From Streptomyces scabiei 87.22 (GTDB taxonomy: Bacteria; Actinomycetota; Actinomycetes; Streptomycetales; Streptomycetaceae): DNA of 64,000 bases. The stretch is from positions 7,316,001-7,380,000 of the forward strand of contig NC_013929.1 of assembly GCF_000091305.1 (NCBI RefSeq). Direction: 5' to 3'. The notes below the pieces were generated by a model. It was not told where the DNA came from and ran no database searches. It saw nothing but the letters and a program-made list of their open reading frames with translations. Positions 41,423 through 50,761 of this stretch are shown here, in pieces (the stretch's first letter is position 1; every line of letters begins with the position of its first letter). Position numbers and translations under genes: made by a program.

Positions 41423-42784
41423 ATGGACAAGCAGCAGGAGTTCGTGCTCCGTACGTTGGAGGAGCGCGACATCCGTTTCGTACGCCTGTGGTTCACGGAC
41501 GTGCTGGGCTTCCTGAAGTCCGTCGCCGTGGCCCCCGCCGAGCTGGAACAGGCGTTTGACGAAGGCATCGGTTTCGACGGCTCGGCCATCGAGGGCTTCG
41601 CCCGGGTGTACGAGTCCGACATGATCGCCAAGCCGGACCCGTCGACCTTCCAGGTCCTGCCGTGGCGCGCGGAGGCCCCCGGCACCGCCCGGATGTTCTG
41701 CGACATCCTCATGCCCGACGGCTCCCCGTCCTTCGCCGATCCGCGCTACGTCCTCAAGCGCGCCCTGGCGAAGACCTCCGACCTGGGCTTCACCTTCTAC
41801 ACCCACCCCGAGATCGAGTTCTTCCTCCTGAAGGACAAGCCGACGGACGGCTCCCGCCCGACCCCGGCCGACAACTCGGGCTACTTCGACCACACCCCGC
41901 AGAACGTCGGCATGGACTTCCGCCGCCAGGCGATCACCATGCTGGAGTCCATGGGCATCTCGGTCGAGTTCTCCCACCACGAGGGCGCCCCCGGCCAGCA
42001 GGAGATCGACCTGCGCTACGCCGACGCGCTCTCCACCGCCGACAACATCATGACGTTCCGCCTGGTCATGAAGCAGGTGGCGCTGGAGCAGGGCGTCCAG
42101 GCGACGTTCATGCCGAAGCCGTTCTCCGAGCACCCCGGCTCCGGCATGCACACGCACCTCTCCCTCTTCGAGGGCGACCGCAACGCGTTCTACGAGTCGG
42201 GCGCGGAGTACCAGCTCTCCAAGGTGGGCCGCTCCTTCATCGCGGGCCTGCTCAAGCACGCGGCCGAGATCGCCGCCGTGACCAACCAGTGGGTCAACTC
42301 CTACAAGCGCATCTGGGGCGGCTCCGAGCGCACCGCGGGCGCCGGCGGCGAGGCCCCCTCGTACATCTGCTGGGGCCACAACAACCGCTCCGCCCTGGTC
42401 CGCGTCCCCATGTACAAGCCCGGCAAGACCGGCTCGGCCCGGGTCGAGGTCCGCTCCCTGGACTCCGGCGCGAACCCCTACCTGGCGTACGCGATGCTCC
42501 TGGCCGCCGGCCTCAAGGGCATCGAGGAGGGCTACGAGCTGCCGCCGGGCGCCGAGGACGACGTCTGGGCCCTCTCGGACGCCGAGCGCCGCGCGATGGG
42601 CATCGAGCCGCTCCCTCAGAACCTGGGCGAGGCCCTGTCCCTCATGGAGCGCAGCGACCTGGTCGCCGAGACCCTGGGCGAACACGTCTTCGACTTCTTC
42701 CTGCGCAACAAGCGCCAGGAGTGGGAGGAGTACCGCTCCGAGGTGACCGCCTTCGAGCTACGGAAGAACCTGCCGGTGCTGTAG
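41423..42784 (+). CDS. glnA2: GlnA2-type glutamine synthetase family protein (probable gamma-glutamylpolyamine synthetase)
   Basis: A protein of 453 residues of the GSI fold. MDKQQEFVLRTLEERDIRFV, RLWFTDVLGFLKSVAVAPAELE and FDGSAIEGFARVYESDM open the beta-grasp domain; GSGMHTHLSLF and NSYKRIWGG are active-site elements. This is the GlnA2 branch seen in Streptomyces and Mycobacterium. From published work I recall, Streptomyces GlnA2 ligates glutamate to polyamines instead of ammonia; I infer the same here. Tyr371 lies in E-G-Y-E-L-P-P, close to the adenylylation-loop context of classical GlnA, but GlnA2 proteins are not generally considered GlnE targets. The gene is 2 kb from glnE. Confidence 0.88.
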   Translation: MDKQQEFVLRTLEERDIRFVRLWFTDVLGFLKSVAVAPAELEQAFDEGIGFDGSAIEGFARVYESDMIAKPDPSTFQVLPWRAEAPGTARMFCDILMPDGSPSFADPRYVLKRALAKTSDLGFTFYTHPEIEFFLLKDKPTDGSRPTPADNSGYFDHTPQNVGMDFRRQAITMLESMGISVEFSHHEGAPGQQEIDLRYADALSTADNIMTFRLVMKQVALEQGVQATFMPKPFSEHPGSGMHTHLSLFEGDRNAFYESGAEYQLSKVGRSFIAGLLKHAAEIAAVTNQWVNSYKRIWGGSERTAGAGGEAPSYICWGHNNRSALVRVPMYKPGKTGSARVEVRSLDSGANPYLAYAMLLAAGLKGIEEGYELPPGAEDDVWALSDAERRAMGIEPLPQNLGEALSLMERSDLVAETLGEHVFDFFLRNKRQEWEEYRSEVTAFELRKNLPVL

Positions 42785-42820
42785 GCGCAGGTCGGAGCGA
42801 GTTTCCCGCAGATACGGCGC

Positions 42821-42853
42821 GTGGGGCCGACGGTCGCGAACCGTCGGCCCCAC
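42821..42853. terminator. Hairpin terminator after glnA2
   Basis: GTGGGGCCGACGGT (42821-42834) and ACCGTCGGCCCCAC (42840-42853) form a perfect 14-base stem with a 5-base loop. It lies between convergent glnA2 and the VOC gene and probably serves both. Confidence 0.82.
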
Positions 42854-42894
42854 GGCATGTCGCCCGCCGGACCGCGGGCGTGCGCGCGCCGTCG

Positions 42895-43338
42895 CTAGCG
42901 CTGCTCCGCCAGGTCCGTCAGGACCCGGTGCAGGGGTTCCGTGGCCCGGCGGCGGTACTCCTGGATCGCCCACCCGTTGCCGTCCGGGTCCGTGAAGTAC
43001 ATGAAGGTGGCGCCGTCGTCCGGGGCGTACTGGACGGGGTCCGAGACGTCCAGGCCGCGTTCGCGGAGTTCGGCGTGGGCCGCCTTGATGTCGGCGACGC
43101 ACAGCTGGAGGCCCTGGTACGCGCCGGGAGCCGGCTTCGTCCCCTGGGCCATGTCCCAGATGGCGTCGCCGAGGGCGATGGAACAGCCGGAGCCCGGGGG
43201 AGTCAGCTGCACGATCCGCATGCCCGGCATGACCTCCTGGTCGATGTCGACGTGGAAGCCGACCTTGTCCCGGTAGAAGTCCCGGGCCCGGTCGATGTCG
43301 CTGACGGGCAGCGGAATCACTTCGAGCGTGTACTGCAT
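42895..43338 (-). CDS. VOC family protein (glyoxalase/bleomycin-resistance fold)
   Basis: A protein of 147 residues. LEVIPLPVSDIDRARDFYRDKVGFHVDID opens the first beta-alpha-beta-beta-beta unit, and VADIKAAHAELRERGLDVSD followed by FMYFTDPDGNGWAIQEYR forms the second, with the terminal Glu metal ligand. Members act as isomerases, dioxygenases or drug-binding proteins; the substrate is unknown. GGAGGACC upstream of ATG 43336-43338 is the ribosome binding site and decides the start. Confidence 0.9.
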   Translation of the reverse strand: MQYTLEVIPLPVSDIDRARDFYRDKVGFHVDIDQEVMPGMRIVQLTPPGSGCSIALGDAIWDMAQGTKPAPGAYQGLQLCVADIKAAHAELRERGLDVSDPVQYAPDDGATFMYFTDPDGNGWAIQEYRRRATEPLHRVLTDLAEQR

Positions 43339-43406
43339 CCCTGGTCCTCCAAGTCGCCGTTGACGAGAGTGCCTGTGCGAGGGCGCGTAACCGTTCTCAC
43401 GGTTCC

Positions 43407-43922
43407 TCAGCCGAACCGCCACCGCGTCTGGCTGAACGGCTCCCCCTTACCGAAGCCGAAAACGGTGCCGGGCGCCACCGAGAAGACAAAGGCGTGTCCC
43501 GCGCCATGGTGAAAACACCCGTCCCGTACGTCGAAGTGCCAGAAACTGCCGTACTTGGCCTCCCACCCGGCCGCCAGCTCCCGCAGCCGGGAGTCGTCGC
43601 TCACGCGTACGGCCTCGCCCTCCACGACCAGGTCGTACCCGTCGTCCCAGGTGTTCGTGCCGGTCGTCAGCACGACGTGCGGGTTCTGCGCGAGGTTCCT
43701 CGCCTTCCGCTCCTCCGGGCCGGTGCAGAAGTGCAGCGCCCCCTGTGACCACACGGTCGGCAACGGCGTCACGTGCGGCCGCCCGTCCGGCCGTACCGTC
43801 GAGATCCAGAACATCCCGGAGGCGGACAGCAGCGCCTCGGCCTCCGGCCAGGGGAGCGCGGTGGCGGTGGGATCGCTGTAGCGGGGGTCGAGCCGGGTCT
43901 GCGGGGTGCCGATGTCGGACAT
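43407..43922 (-). CDS. Pyridoxamine 5'-phosphate oxidase family (FMN/F420-binding) protein
   Basis: A protein of 171 residues. MFWISTVRPDGRPHVTPLPTVWSQGALHFCTGPEERKARNLAQNPHVVLTTG is the split beta-barrel flavin-binding start typical of the family, then VVEGEAVRVSDDSRLRELAAGWEAKYGSFWHFDV. In actinobacteria many such proteins bind F420 or FMN and reduce small molecules; the cofactor cannot be decided from sequence alone. Transcribed leftwards, followed by the VOC gene 68 bases on, possibly in one unit. Confidence 0.9.
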   Translation of the reverse strand: MSDIGTPQTRLDPRYSDPTATALPWPEAEALLSASGMFWISTVRPDGRPHVTPLPTVWSQGALHFCTGPEERKARNLAQNPHVVLTTGTNTWDDGYDLVVEGEAVRVSDDSRLRELAAGWEAKYGSFWHFDVRDGCFHHGAGHAFVFSVAPGTVFGFGKGEPFSQTRWRFG

Positions 43923-44045
43923 GGGATCGCTTCCTGTCTCCTGCCATCTGTCACCTGATGCCTGTCAGGTGCTGTCACAGGGGCAGACTCCGCGGGGCCC
44001 GGAAACTCATCCCCGCCCCTTCCGGCGTGGAGCGCGGACCGGTGG

Positions 44046-44477
44046 TCAGCCCGCCTCCGGGGTGCCGAGGAAGCGGACCGGCACGGTCGCGGCCACCGGG
44101 ATCGCGAGGGCGTAGCCGGCGAGGAGGCCGATGTCCGGGTCGGCCGTGGCGGGCAGGGCCCCGTTCACGGCAGCGGCCGCCAGCAGCGACACCGTCGCCA
44201 GCGTCAGGAAGGCGGCCGCCAGGGCCCGCCCGCGCGGCGGTCGCGCGTCCCGGTACAGCTCCGCCGAGGGCTCCCACGCGGGAATGCTCAGCGTCAGCAC
44301 GAGCAGACCGGGGTCGGGCAGCCACCCGAACGGCCACCCCGCCAGGGCGATGAGGCCGGCGCCGCCGCCGACCAGCTCCAGCAGCACGGTGGACGCCACC
44401 GCCTGTGACGACACCGCAGACCGCCACGACCGGGCCCGTGCCGCGCCCCCGCCGTCCCCGCCACCCTCGACGTCCAT
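44046..44477 (-). CDS. Small integral membrane protein of unknown function
   Basis: A 143-residue protein, starting MDVEGGGDGGGAARARSWRS. It has four hydrophobic segments (about residues 28-49, 54-66, 84-104 and 113-132). A purine-rich GGGGGGGGAC upstream of the ATG supports the start, although a longer open frame exists. No family recognised. It is divergent from glnE, 257 bases away. Confidence 0.65.
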   Translation of the reverse strand: MDVEGGGDGGGAARARSWRSAVSSQAVASTVLLELVGGGAGLIALAGWPFGWLPDPGLLVLTLSIPAWEPSAELYRDARPPRGRALAAAFLTLATVSLLAAAAVNGALPATADPDIGLLAGYALAIPVAATVPVRFLGTPEAG

Positions 44478-44734
44478 TTCGTCCCCCCCCCGTCGGCAGG
44501 TTAGCGGCGAACGCGGCGCATGCGGCCCCCCCCGTGACGACGGAAACCGGCACGGACACCGGCCGCGGTCCGCGAAGTCCCTGGTCGCCGACGAGCGGGC
44601 ACCGGAGCCGGCCGACGGCCGACCGGCGCTTCCGTGCGCCACTCCGGTTAGGCTCATGCCCGTACGACCTTGATCGATGAAGTCGGGTGATCGGGTGAGC
44701 GGATGAGCGGGCTTGATCCGACGGGAGGCCGGGG

Positions 44735-47700
44735 ATGACGGCGCCGGGGCGCAGGAGCAGCACGTTCACGCGACTGCTGCGGCACGGGTTCACCGATCCG
44801 AGCGCCGCCGAGCGGCTGCTGGAGAGCGAGGAACTGACCGCCGTACGCAACGACCCGGTGCTGCTGGACGCGCTGGGGGCGACCGCCGACCCGAACCTCG
44901 CGCTGCTGGGCCTCGTCCGGCTGCTGGAGGCGCAGCCGGACCGTACGGCGCGGCAGGCGGTGCTGGACACCCTGATAGCGGCCAAGCCGCTGCGGGACCG
45001 GCTGCTGGGGGTGCTCGGCGCGTCCGCCGCGCTCGGCGACCATCTGGCCCGGCACGCGCAGGACTGGCAGGCGCTCGTGACGTACGAGGCGCAGGATCTG
45101 CATCCGGGTGTCGCGGAGTTCGAACAGGGGCTCGCCGAGGCCACCGACCCGGTCTCGCTGCGGGTGGCCTACCGCCGCTGTCTGCTCTCCATCGCCGCCC
45201 GTGACGTCTGCGGCACGACGGACCTCGCCCAGACCGCCGCCGAACTCGCCGACCTCGCCACCGCCACCCTGCGCGCCGCCCTCGGGATCGCGCGCGCCGC
45301 CGCGCCGGAGGACGCGGCGCTGTGCCGGCTCGCGGTGATCGCGATGGGCAAGTGCGGCGGCCACGAACTGAACTACGTCTCCGACGTCGACGTCATCTTC
45401 GTGGGCGAGACCGCGGACGGCGCCGACGAGCAGCAGGCGGTCCGTGCCGCCACCCGCCTCGCCTCGCACATGATGCGGATCTGCTCGGAGACGACCGTCG
45501 AGGGCAGCATCTGGCCCGTCGACGCCAATCTCCGGCCCGAGGGCCGCAACGGGCCGCTCGTCCGCACGCTGAGCAGCCATCTCGCGTACTACCAACGCTG
45601 GGCGAAGACCTGGGAGTTCCAGGCGCTGCTCAAGGCCCGGCCGGTCGCGGGGGACCTGGAACTGGGCGAGGAGTACGTCAGCGCGCTCCAGCCGCTGGTC
45701 TGGCAGGCCGCCGAGCGGGACAACTTCGTCGCCGACGTGCAGCGCATGCGCCGCCGGGTCGTCGAGAACATCCCGGCCGCCGAGGTCGACCGGCAGCTCA
45801 AACTCGGGCCGGGGGGTCTGCGGGACGTCGAGTTCGCCGTCCAGCTGCTCCAGCTCGTGCACGGGCGGGGCGACACCTCGCTGCGCAGCGGGACCACGCT
45901 CGACGCGCTGGGGGCGCTGGCGACCGGCGGCTATGTGGGACGGGCCGACGCGGCCCAGCTCGACGACGCCTACCGCTTCCTGCGGTCCATGGAACACCGC
46001 ATCCAGCTCTACCGGCTGCGCCGTACCCATCTCGTCCCCGAGGACGAGGAGGACCTGCGGCGCATCGGCCGTTCGCTCGGCCTGCGCACCGATCCGGTCG
46101 TGGAGCTGAACCGGGAGTGGCGGCGCCACGCGGCCGTCGTCCGCCGGCTGCACGAGAAGCTCTTCTACCGTCCGCTCCTCGACGCCGTCGCCCAACTCGC
46201 CCCCGGCGAGACCCGGTTGAGCGCCGACGCGGCACGCGAGCGGCTGGTCGCCCTCGGGTACGCGGACCCGGCGGCCGCCCTGCGCCATCTGGAGGCCCTG
46301 GCCTCCGGCGTCTCCCGCAAGGCGGCCATCCAGCGCACGCTGCTGCCGGTCCTGCTGGGCTGGTTCGCCGACTCCGCCGACCCGGACGCCGGGCTCCTCA
46401 ACTTCCGCAAGGTCTCGGACGCGCTCGGCAAGACGCCCTGGTATCTGCGGCTGCTGCGCGACGAGGGGGCGGCCGCCGAGAACCTGGCCCGGGTGCTCTC
46501 CGCCGGCCGTCTCGCCCCCGACCTGCTGATGCGCGCCCCCGAGGCCGTCTCCCTGCTCGGCGACGGGGACGGGGCCGCGGGTGGCGCCGGCGGGCTCGAA
46601 CCCCGTACGCGCGCCCACCTGGAGCAGGAGATCCTCGCCGCCGTGAACCGCGCCGACGGCGCCCAGCAGGCGGTCACGGCCGCGCGCGGGGTCCGCCGCC
46701 GCGAACTCTTCCGTACGGCGGCCAGGGACATCGTCGCCTCCTACGGCACCGAGGAGACCCCGGCCACCGCCGACCAGGGCGCCCTGGTGGACCTCGTCGG
46801 AGGCGCGGTCTCCGACCTCAACGCCGCCACCCTGGCGGGCACCCTGCGGGCCGTGGTCCGCGACCGCTGGGGCGACACCCTCCCCACCCGCTTCGCCGTC
46901 ATCGGCATGGGCCGGTTCGGCGGCCATGAACTGGGCTACGGCTCCGACGCCGACGTCCTGTTCGTCCACGAGCCGCGCGAGGGCGTCGACGAGCAGGAGG
47001 CGGCCCGCGCCGCGAACGCGGTCGTCGCCGAGATGCGGCGTCTGCTCCAGATCCCCAGCGCCGACCCGCCCCTCCTCATCGACGCGGACCTCCGGCCCGA
47101 GGGCAAGTCCGGCCCCGTCGTACGGACGTTGAAGTCGTACGAGGCGTACTACCGCCGCTGGTCGCTGGTCTGGGAGTCGCAGGCCCTGCTGCGCGCCGAA
47201 CCCGTGACCGGTGACGAGGAGTTGGGCCGCCGTTTCGTCGAACTCGTCGATCCGCTGCGCTATCCGGCGGCCGGACTCGGCGACGACGCGGTGCGCGAGA
47301 TCCGGCGTCTGAAGGCCCGGATGGAGTCGGAGCGGCTGCCGCGCGGCGCCGATCCGACCCTGCACACCAAGCTCGGCCGCGGCGGTCTGTCCGACGTGGA
47401 GTGGACCGTCCAGCTCCTCCAGCTCCGGCACGCACGCGGCGAGCCGGCCCTGCGCACGACCCGCACCCGCGACGCCCTGGCCGCCGCGCTCGCGGCCGGC
47501 CTGGTGAGCGCCGAGGACGCGGCGACCCTGGACGAGGCATGGGTGCTGGCCACCCGCGTCCGCAACGCCGTCATGCTCGTCCGGGGCCGGGCGGGCGACA
47601 CCTTCCCCTCCGACGGCCGCGAACTCGGCGCCGTGGGCCGCTACCTGGGCTACGGCCCCGGCCACGTGGGCGACATGCTCGACGACTACCGCCGGATCAC

Positions 47701-47746
47701 CCGACGCGCTCGGGGCGTGGTGGAGGAGCTGTTCTACGGGGGATGA
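44735..47746 (+). CDS. glnE: Bifunctional glutamine synthetase adenylyltransferase/deadenylase
   Basis: A protein of 1003 residues with two nucleotidyltransferase domains, each followed by a helical GlnD-like domain. The N-terminal domain carries GKCGGHELNYVSDVDVIFV near residue 205, and the C-terminal domain GRFGGHELGYGSDADVLFV near residue 725, both with the expected paired Asp. KLGPGGLRDVEFAVQLLQL and KLGRGGLSDVEWTVQLLQL are the duplicated family blocks. It attaches and removes AMP on glutamine synthetase in response to nitrogen status. The ATG at 44735 has GGGAGGCC upstream. The length is normal. Confidence 0.95.
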   Translation: MTAPGRRSSTFTRLLRHGFTDPSAAERLLESEELTAVRNDPVLLDALGATADPNLALLGLVRLLEAQPDRTARQAVLDTLIAAKPLRDRLLGVLGASAALGDHLARHAQDWQALVTYEAQDLHPGVAEFEQGLAEATDPVSLRVAYRRCLLSIAARDVCGTTDLAQTAAELADLATATLRAALGIARAAAPEDAALCRLAVIAMGKCGGHELNYVSDVDVIFVGETADGADEQQAVRAATRLASHMMRICSETTVEGSIWPVDANLRPEGRNGPLVRTLSSHLAYYQRWAKTWEFQALLKARPVAGDLELGEEYVSALQPLVWQAAERDNFVADVQRMRRRVVENIPAAEVDRQLKLGPGGLRDVEFAVQLLQLVHGRGDTSLRSGTTLDALGALATGGYVGRADAAQLDDAYRFLRSMEHRIQLYRLRRTHLVPEDEEDLRRIGRSLGLRTDPVVELNREWRRHAAVVRRLHEKLFYRPLLDAVAQLAPGETRLSADAARERLVALGYADPAAALRHLEALASGVSRKAAIQRTLLPVLLGWFADSADPDAGLLNFRKVSDALGKTPWYLRLLRDEGAAAENLARVLSAGRLAPDLLMRAPEAVSLLGDGDGAAGGAGGLEPRTRAHLEQEILAAVNRADGAQQAVTAARGVRRRELFRTAARDIVASYGTEETPATADQGALVDLVGGAVSDLNAATLAGTLRAVVRDRWGDTLPTRFAVIGMGRFGGHELGYGSDADVLFVHEPREGVDEQEAARAANAVVAEMRRLLQIPSADPPLLIDADLRPEGKSGPVVRTLKSYEAYYRRWSLVWESQALLRAEPVTGDEELGRRFVELVDPLRYPAAGLGDDAVREIRRLKARMESERLPRGADPTLHTKLGRGGLSDVEWTVQLLQLRHARGEPALRTTRTRDALAAALAAGLVSAEDAATLDEAWVLATRVRNAVMLVRGRAGDTFPSDGRELGAVGRYLGYGPGHVGDMLDDYRRITRRARGVVEELFYGG

Positions 47747-47781
47747 CCCTTCGGCGGGCCGGGCGAGGGGAGTCGGTGGGT

Positions 47782-47844
47782 GTGGTGGGGTGCGGGTCCG
47801 GTGGGAACTGCGCGATAAGCCCCACCGGACCCGCACCCCACCAC
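47782..47844. terminator. Very long perfect hairpin between glnE and eamA-type gene
   Basis: A 24-base perfect stem (47782-47805 with 47821-47844) encloses a 15-base loop beginning AACTGCGCGA. The loop and inner stem contain the core GGGAACTGCGCGA of the dispersed repeat family found at 20073, 31049 and 55669. It lies between convergent genes and should stop transcription from both sides. Confidence 0.85.
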
Positions 47845-47851
47845 GCACCCC

Positions 47852-48778
47852 TCAGCCCCGCACCGCCTCGTCGGCGGGGATCGGCGTCCGCCCGAGCCAC
47901 GTACGGCCCGGCTCCCGCCGCACCCGCGTCAGCGCCACCCCCACCAGCACGACCCCCATCCCCACGACCACCCGCACCCCGACCCGCTCGTCGAGGAACA
48001 GCGCGCCCAGCGTGACCGACACCACAGGCAGCAGATAGCCGACCGTGGCCGCGCTCGTGGCGCCCTCGTCCTCGATCAGGCGGTAGTTGAGATAGAAGGT
48101 CGCGCCCGTGCCGAAGACACCCAGGACGACGACCGCGACCACGGCGGTCGCGTCCACCCCCGCCGTACCCGGACCGCCCGCGGGCAGGGCCAGGGCGGCC
48201 CACCCCGTCGCGGCGAGGAGCTGCGCGGCGGACACCGCCAGCGGGGCGTCGCGGCCCGTCAGACGGCGGCCCATGTACGCGAAGGCCACCGCGTAGCTGA
48301 GGGCCGCCCCGAGCAGGGCGAGCGCGCCCTGGGACATCAGCCCCGCACGCTGCCAGGGCGCGAAGATCAGCAGGACTCCCGTGAAGCCGAGCAGCAGTCC
48401 GCTGAGGCGGGCGGGGGAGAGGGGTCGGTCGGTGCCGAGGAGGAGACCGAGCAGCAGCGCCCACAGCGGGGTCGTCGCGTTCAGGACACCCGCCGTGCCC
48501 GAGTCGACGCTCTGCTCGCCGATGCCGAACAGGGCGAACGGCAGGGCGTTGCAGAAGAAGGCCGCCACCGCCAGGTGCCCCCAGGTCCGCCGGTCACGGG
48601 GGAGGCGCTGACGCGTGACGAGGGCGAGGACGAGCAGGACCCCCGCGCCCAGCGCACAGCGCACCACGGTGATCGCCAGCGGGGACAGCCCGTGGTCGAG
48701 GGCGAGTTTGATCCAGAGGAAGCCGGAACCCCAGAGCAGGGCGAGCAAGGCCGTGCGGAGTGTGGACGCGAGAGGCAT
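47852..48778 (-). CDS. EamA/DMT family transporter
   Basis: A protein of 308 residues with ten hydrophobic segments and two EamA repeats: LLALLWGSGFLWIKLALDHGLSPLAITVVRCALG opens the first, and LALLGAALSYAVAFAYMGRRLTG the second. Members export amino acids, purine metabolites or other small molecules. The gene is divergent from the LysR regulator, with a shared 71-base promoter region (48779-48849), so the regulator probably controls it. ATG at 48776-48778 is favoured over an upstream start. Confidence 0.9.
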   Translation of the reverse strand: MPLASTLRTALLALLWGSGFLWIKLALDHGLSPLAITVVRCALGAGVLLVLALVTRQRLPRDRRTWGHLAVAAFFCNALPFALFGIGEQSVDSGTAGVLNATTPLWALLLGLLLGTDRPLSPARLSGLLLGFTGVLLIFAPWQRAGLMSQGALALLGAALSYAVAFAYMGRRLTGRDAPLAVSAAQLLAATGWAALALPAGGPGTAGVDATAVVAVVVLGVFGTGATFYLNYRLIEDEGATSAATVGYLLPVVSVTLGALFLDERVGVRVVVGMGVVLVGVALTRVRREPGRTWLGRTPIPADEAVRG

Positions 48779-48849
48779 GCGCCCACCATCGAACGGCGGA
48801 CACGTAAGGACAAGCGAAGAATGACGCACATACCTTTAAGCTGGTCTAC

Positions 48850-49776
48850 ATGCTTGATGTGCGTCGGATGCAGGTGCTCAGGACCGTGGTGACCAGCGGC
48901 TCGGTGACGGCCGCCGCGACCGCCCTCGGGTACACCCCCTCCGCGATCAGCCAGCAGGTGGCGGCCCTGGAGAAGGAGGCCGGGACCGCGCTGCTGGAGC
49001 GGGTCGGACGCGGCGTGCGGCCCACGGCGGCCGGGCTGCTGCTCACCGGGTACGCCGACACGATCGGCCGGCAGGTCGCGGAGGCGGAGACCGCGCTGGC
49101 CGACCTGCGGGCGGGGCGCACGGGACGGCTGGCCGTGCGGTACTTCGCCACCGCCGGCGCCGCCCTGGTCGCCCCCGCCGTCGCCCGGCTGCGCGCCGAG
49201 CACCCCGGCGTCCGGATCGAGCTGCGGCTCATCGACCCCGACGACCCGCTCCCGGCCGTCAAGGAGGGCGCGGCCGACCTCGCCCTCGTCGTACGGCCGC
49301 GCGGCGCCGCCCCCGACGGCGTACGGCTGCTGCACCTGCTCGACGACACCTACTTCGCCGTCCTGCCCGCCGCGCACCCCCTCGCCGGCCGGGCCGGCCT
49401 GGCGCTGTCCGACCTCGCCGACGAACCGTGGGTCGGCAGCGAGTGGCCGGGGTCGTGTCTGGACGCGCAGCTGGAGGCGTGCGCCGAGGCCGGTTTCCGG
49501 CCCCGGTTCGCCGTCGAGAGCGAGGACTACACGACCGCGCAGGGTTTCGTCGCCGCCGGACTGGGCGTCGGCCTGGTCCCCGGCCTCGGTCTCGGCACCA
49601 CCCACCCGGGCGTCGTCGTCCGCCGCCTCACCGGCCCGGAACCCCGGCGCTCCCTCCACGTGGCCGTACGCGAGACGGCTCCGCCGCAGCGGGCCCTGAC
49701 CACGTTCGTGAGGGCGCTGCGGGAGGCCGCCGACGCCCTGGGCCCGCGCGGCACGGCACCCGGCGCTACGCCTTGA
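48850..49776 (+). CDS. LysR-type transcriptional regulator
   Basis: A protein of 308 residues. HTH: MQVLRTVVTSGSVTAAATALGYTPSAISQQVAALEKEAGTALLERVGRGVRPTAAG (residues 7-62), followed by the two-lobed effector domain (LAVRYFATAGAALVAPAVARLRAEHPGVRIELR and VESEDYTTAQGFVAAGLGVGLVPGL). It is divergent from the EamA exporter, the classical arrangement in which LysR activates or represses the exporter in response to its substrate. Its last 11 bases overlap the convergent PAP2 gene. Confidence 0.92.
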   Translation: MLDVRRMQVLRTVVTSGSVTAAATALGYTPSAISQQVAALEKEAGTALLERVGRGVRPTAAGLLLTGYADTIGRQVAEAETALADLRAGRTGRLAVRYFATAGAALVAPAVARLRAEHPGVRIELRLIDPDDPLPAVKEGAADLALVVRPRGAAPDGVRLLHLLDDTYFAVLPAAHPLAGRAGLALSDLADEPWVGSEWPGSCLDAQLEACAEAGFRPRFAVESEDYTTAQGFVAAGLGVGLVPGLGLGTTHPGVVVRRLTGPEPRRSLHVAVRETAPPQRALTTFVRALREAADALGPRGTAPGATP

Positions 49777-50629
49777 GCGGGGCGGGGTCCCTCTCCCCGG
49801 CCTCCGCCGCGACCCGGCGCGGCAGCGCGTACGGCAGCGACCCGTACCAGACGCGGGCCACCGCGTAGCCGAAGGCGAGGCACAGCATGCCGCCGACCGC
49901 GTCCAGCCAGAAGTGGTTGGCGGTGGCGACGATCACGACGAGCGTCAGCGTGGGGTAGAGCAGGCCCAGCACCCGCACCCACGGCACCGACGCCAGCGCG
50001 AAGATCGTCAGCCCGCACCACAGCGACCAGCCGATGTGCATCGACGGCATCGCGGCGTACTGGTTCGACATGTTCTTCAGGTCGCCCGAGGCCATCGAAC
50101 CCCAGGTCTGGTGGACGACGACCGTGTCGATGAAGTGCTCGCCGGTCATCAGCCGGGGCGGGGCCAGCGGGTAGAAGTAGTAGCCGACCAGGGCCACGGC
50201 GGTGGTGGCGAACAGGACCAGACGGGTCGCCGCGTAGCGGCCCGGATGACTACGGTAGATCCACGTGAGGACACCGAGCGTGACGACGAAGTGCAGGGTC
50301 GCGTAGTAGTAGTTCATGCCGACGATCAGCCATGTCACCGAGTTCACGGAGTGGTTGATCGTCTCCTCGACCGCGATCCCGAGGTGGTTCTCCACCTTCC
50401 AGATCCAGTCGGCGTTCGCGAGGGCCTGCGCCTTCTGCTCGGGGACCGCGTTGCGGATCAGTGAGTACGTCCAGTAACTCACGGCGATCAGCAGGATCTC
50501 GAACCACAGACGCGGGCGGCGCGGAGCCCTCAGCCGGTGCAGGAACCCCCGCTCCGGCGCGTCCGTGACGGACCGCGGAGCGGCCTGCTCCCGGCCTTCC
50601 TCCAGTGTCGTCACGGTCGCCTCACCCAT
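49766..50629 (-). CDS. PAP2-fold phosphatase / phosphatidyl-type transferase membrane protein
   Basis: A 287-residue protein with about six membrane segments. PAP2/inositolphosphorylceramide-synthase-like features are visible: YFYPLAPPRLM, YAAMPSMHIGWSLWCGL (PSMH motif with catalytic His) and ANHFWLDAVGGML (HxxxD motif). The family removes or transfers phosphoryl head groups of lipids at the membrane's outer face. ATG at 50627-50629 is chosen; a GTG two codons upstream is possible. Confidence 0.9.
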   Translation of the reverse strand: MGEATVTTLEEGREQAAPRSVTDAPERGFLHRLRAPRRPRLWFEILLIAVSYWTYSLIRNAVPEQKAQALANADWIWKVENHLGIAVEETINHSVNSVTWLIVGMNYYYATLHFVVTLGVLTWIYRSHPGRYAATRLVLFATTAVALVGYYFYPLAPPRLMTGEHFIDTVVVHQTWGSMASGDLKNMSNQYAAMPSMHIGWSLWCGLTIFALASVPWVRVLGLLYPTLTLVVIVATANHFWLDAVGGMLCLAFGYAVARVWYGSLPYALPRRVAAEAGERDPAPLKA

Positions 50630-50761
50630 GGGCACAGAGTCTGCCAGATAAGCGGTACCCCACCGATCATCCTCTGGTCGGGTTCATCACGCACGTTCGT
50701 CGGGGTACTGCGGAGATACCTGTCCTCCGTACGTATGGCGCCCACCCCCGTCTTCTCCGTC

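Noticed and set aside
44654..47848. Open frame of more than 1000 codons on the minus strand opposite glnE, and similar long frames opposite phoD (5254-7050) and malE
   Set aside because: They are mirror frames produced by the GC-biased third position of the real genes; composition is Ala/Gly/Arg/Val with no family motifs.
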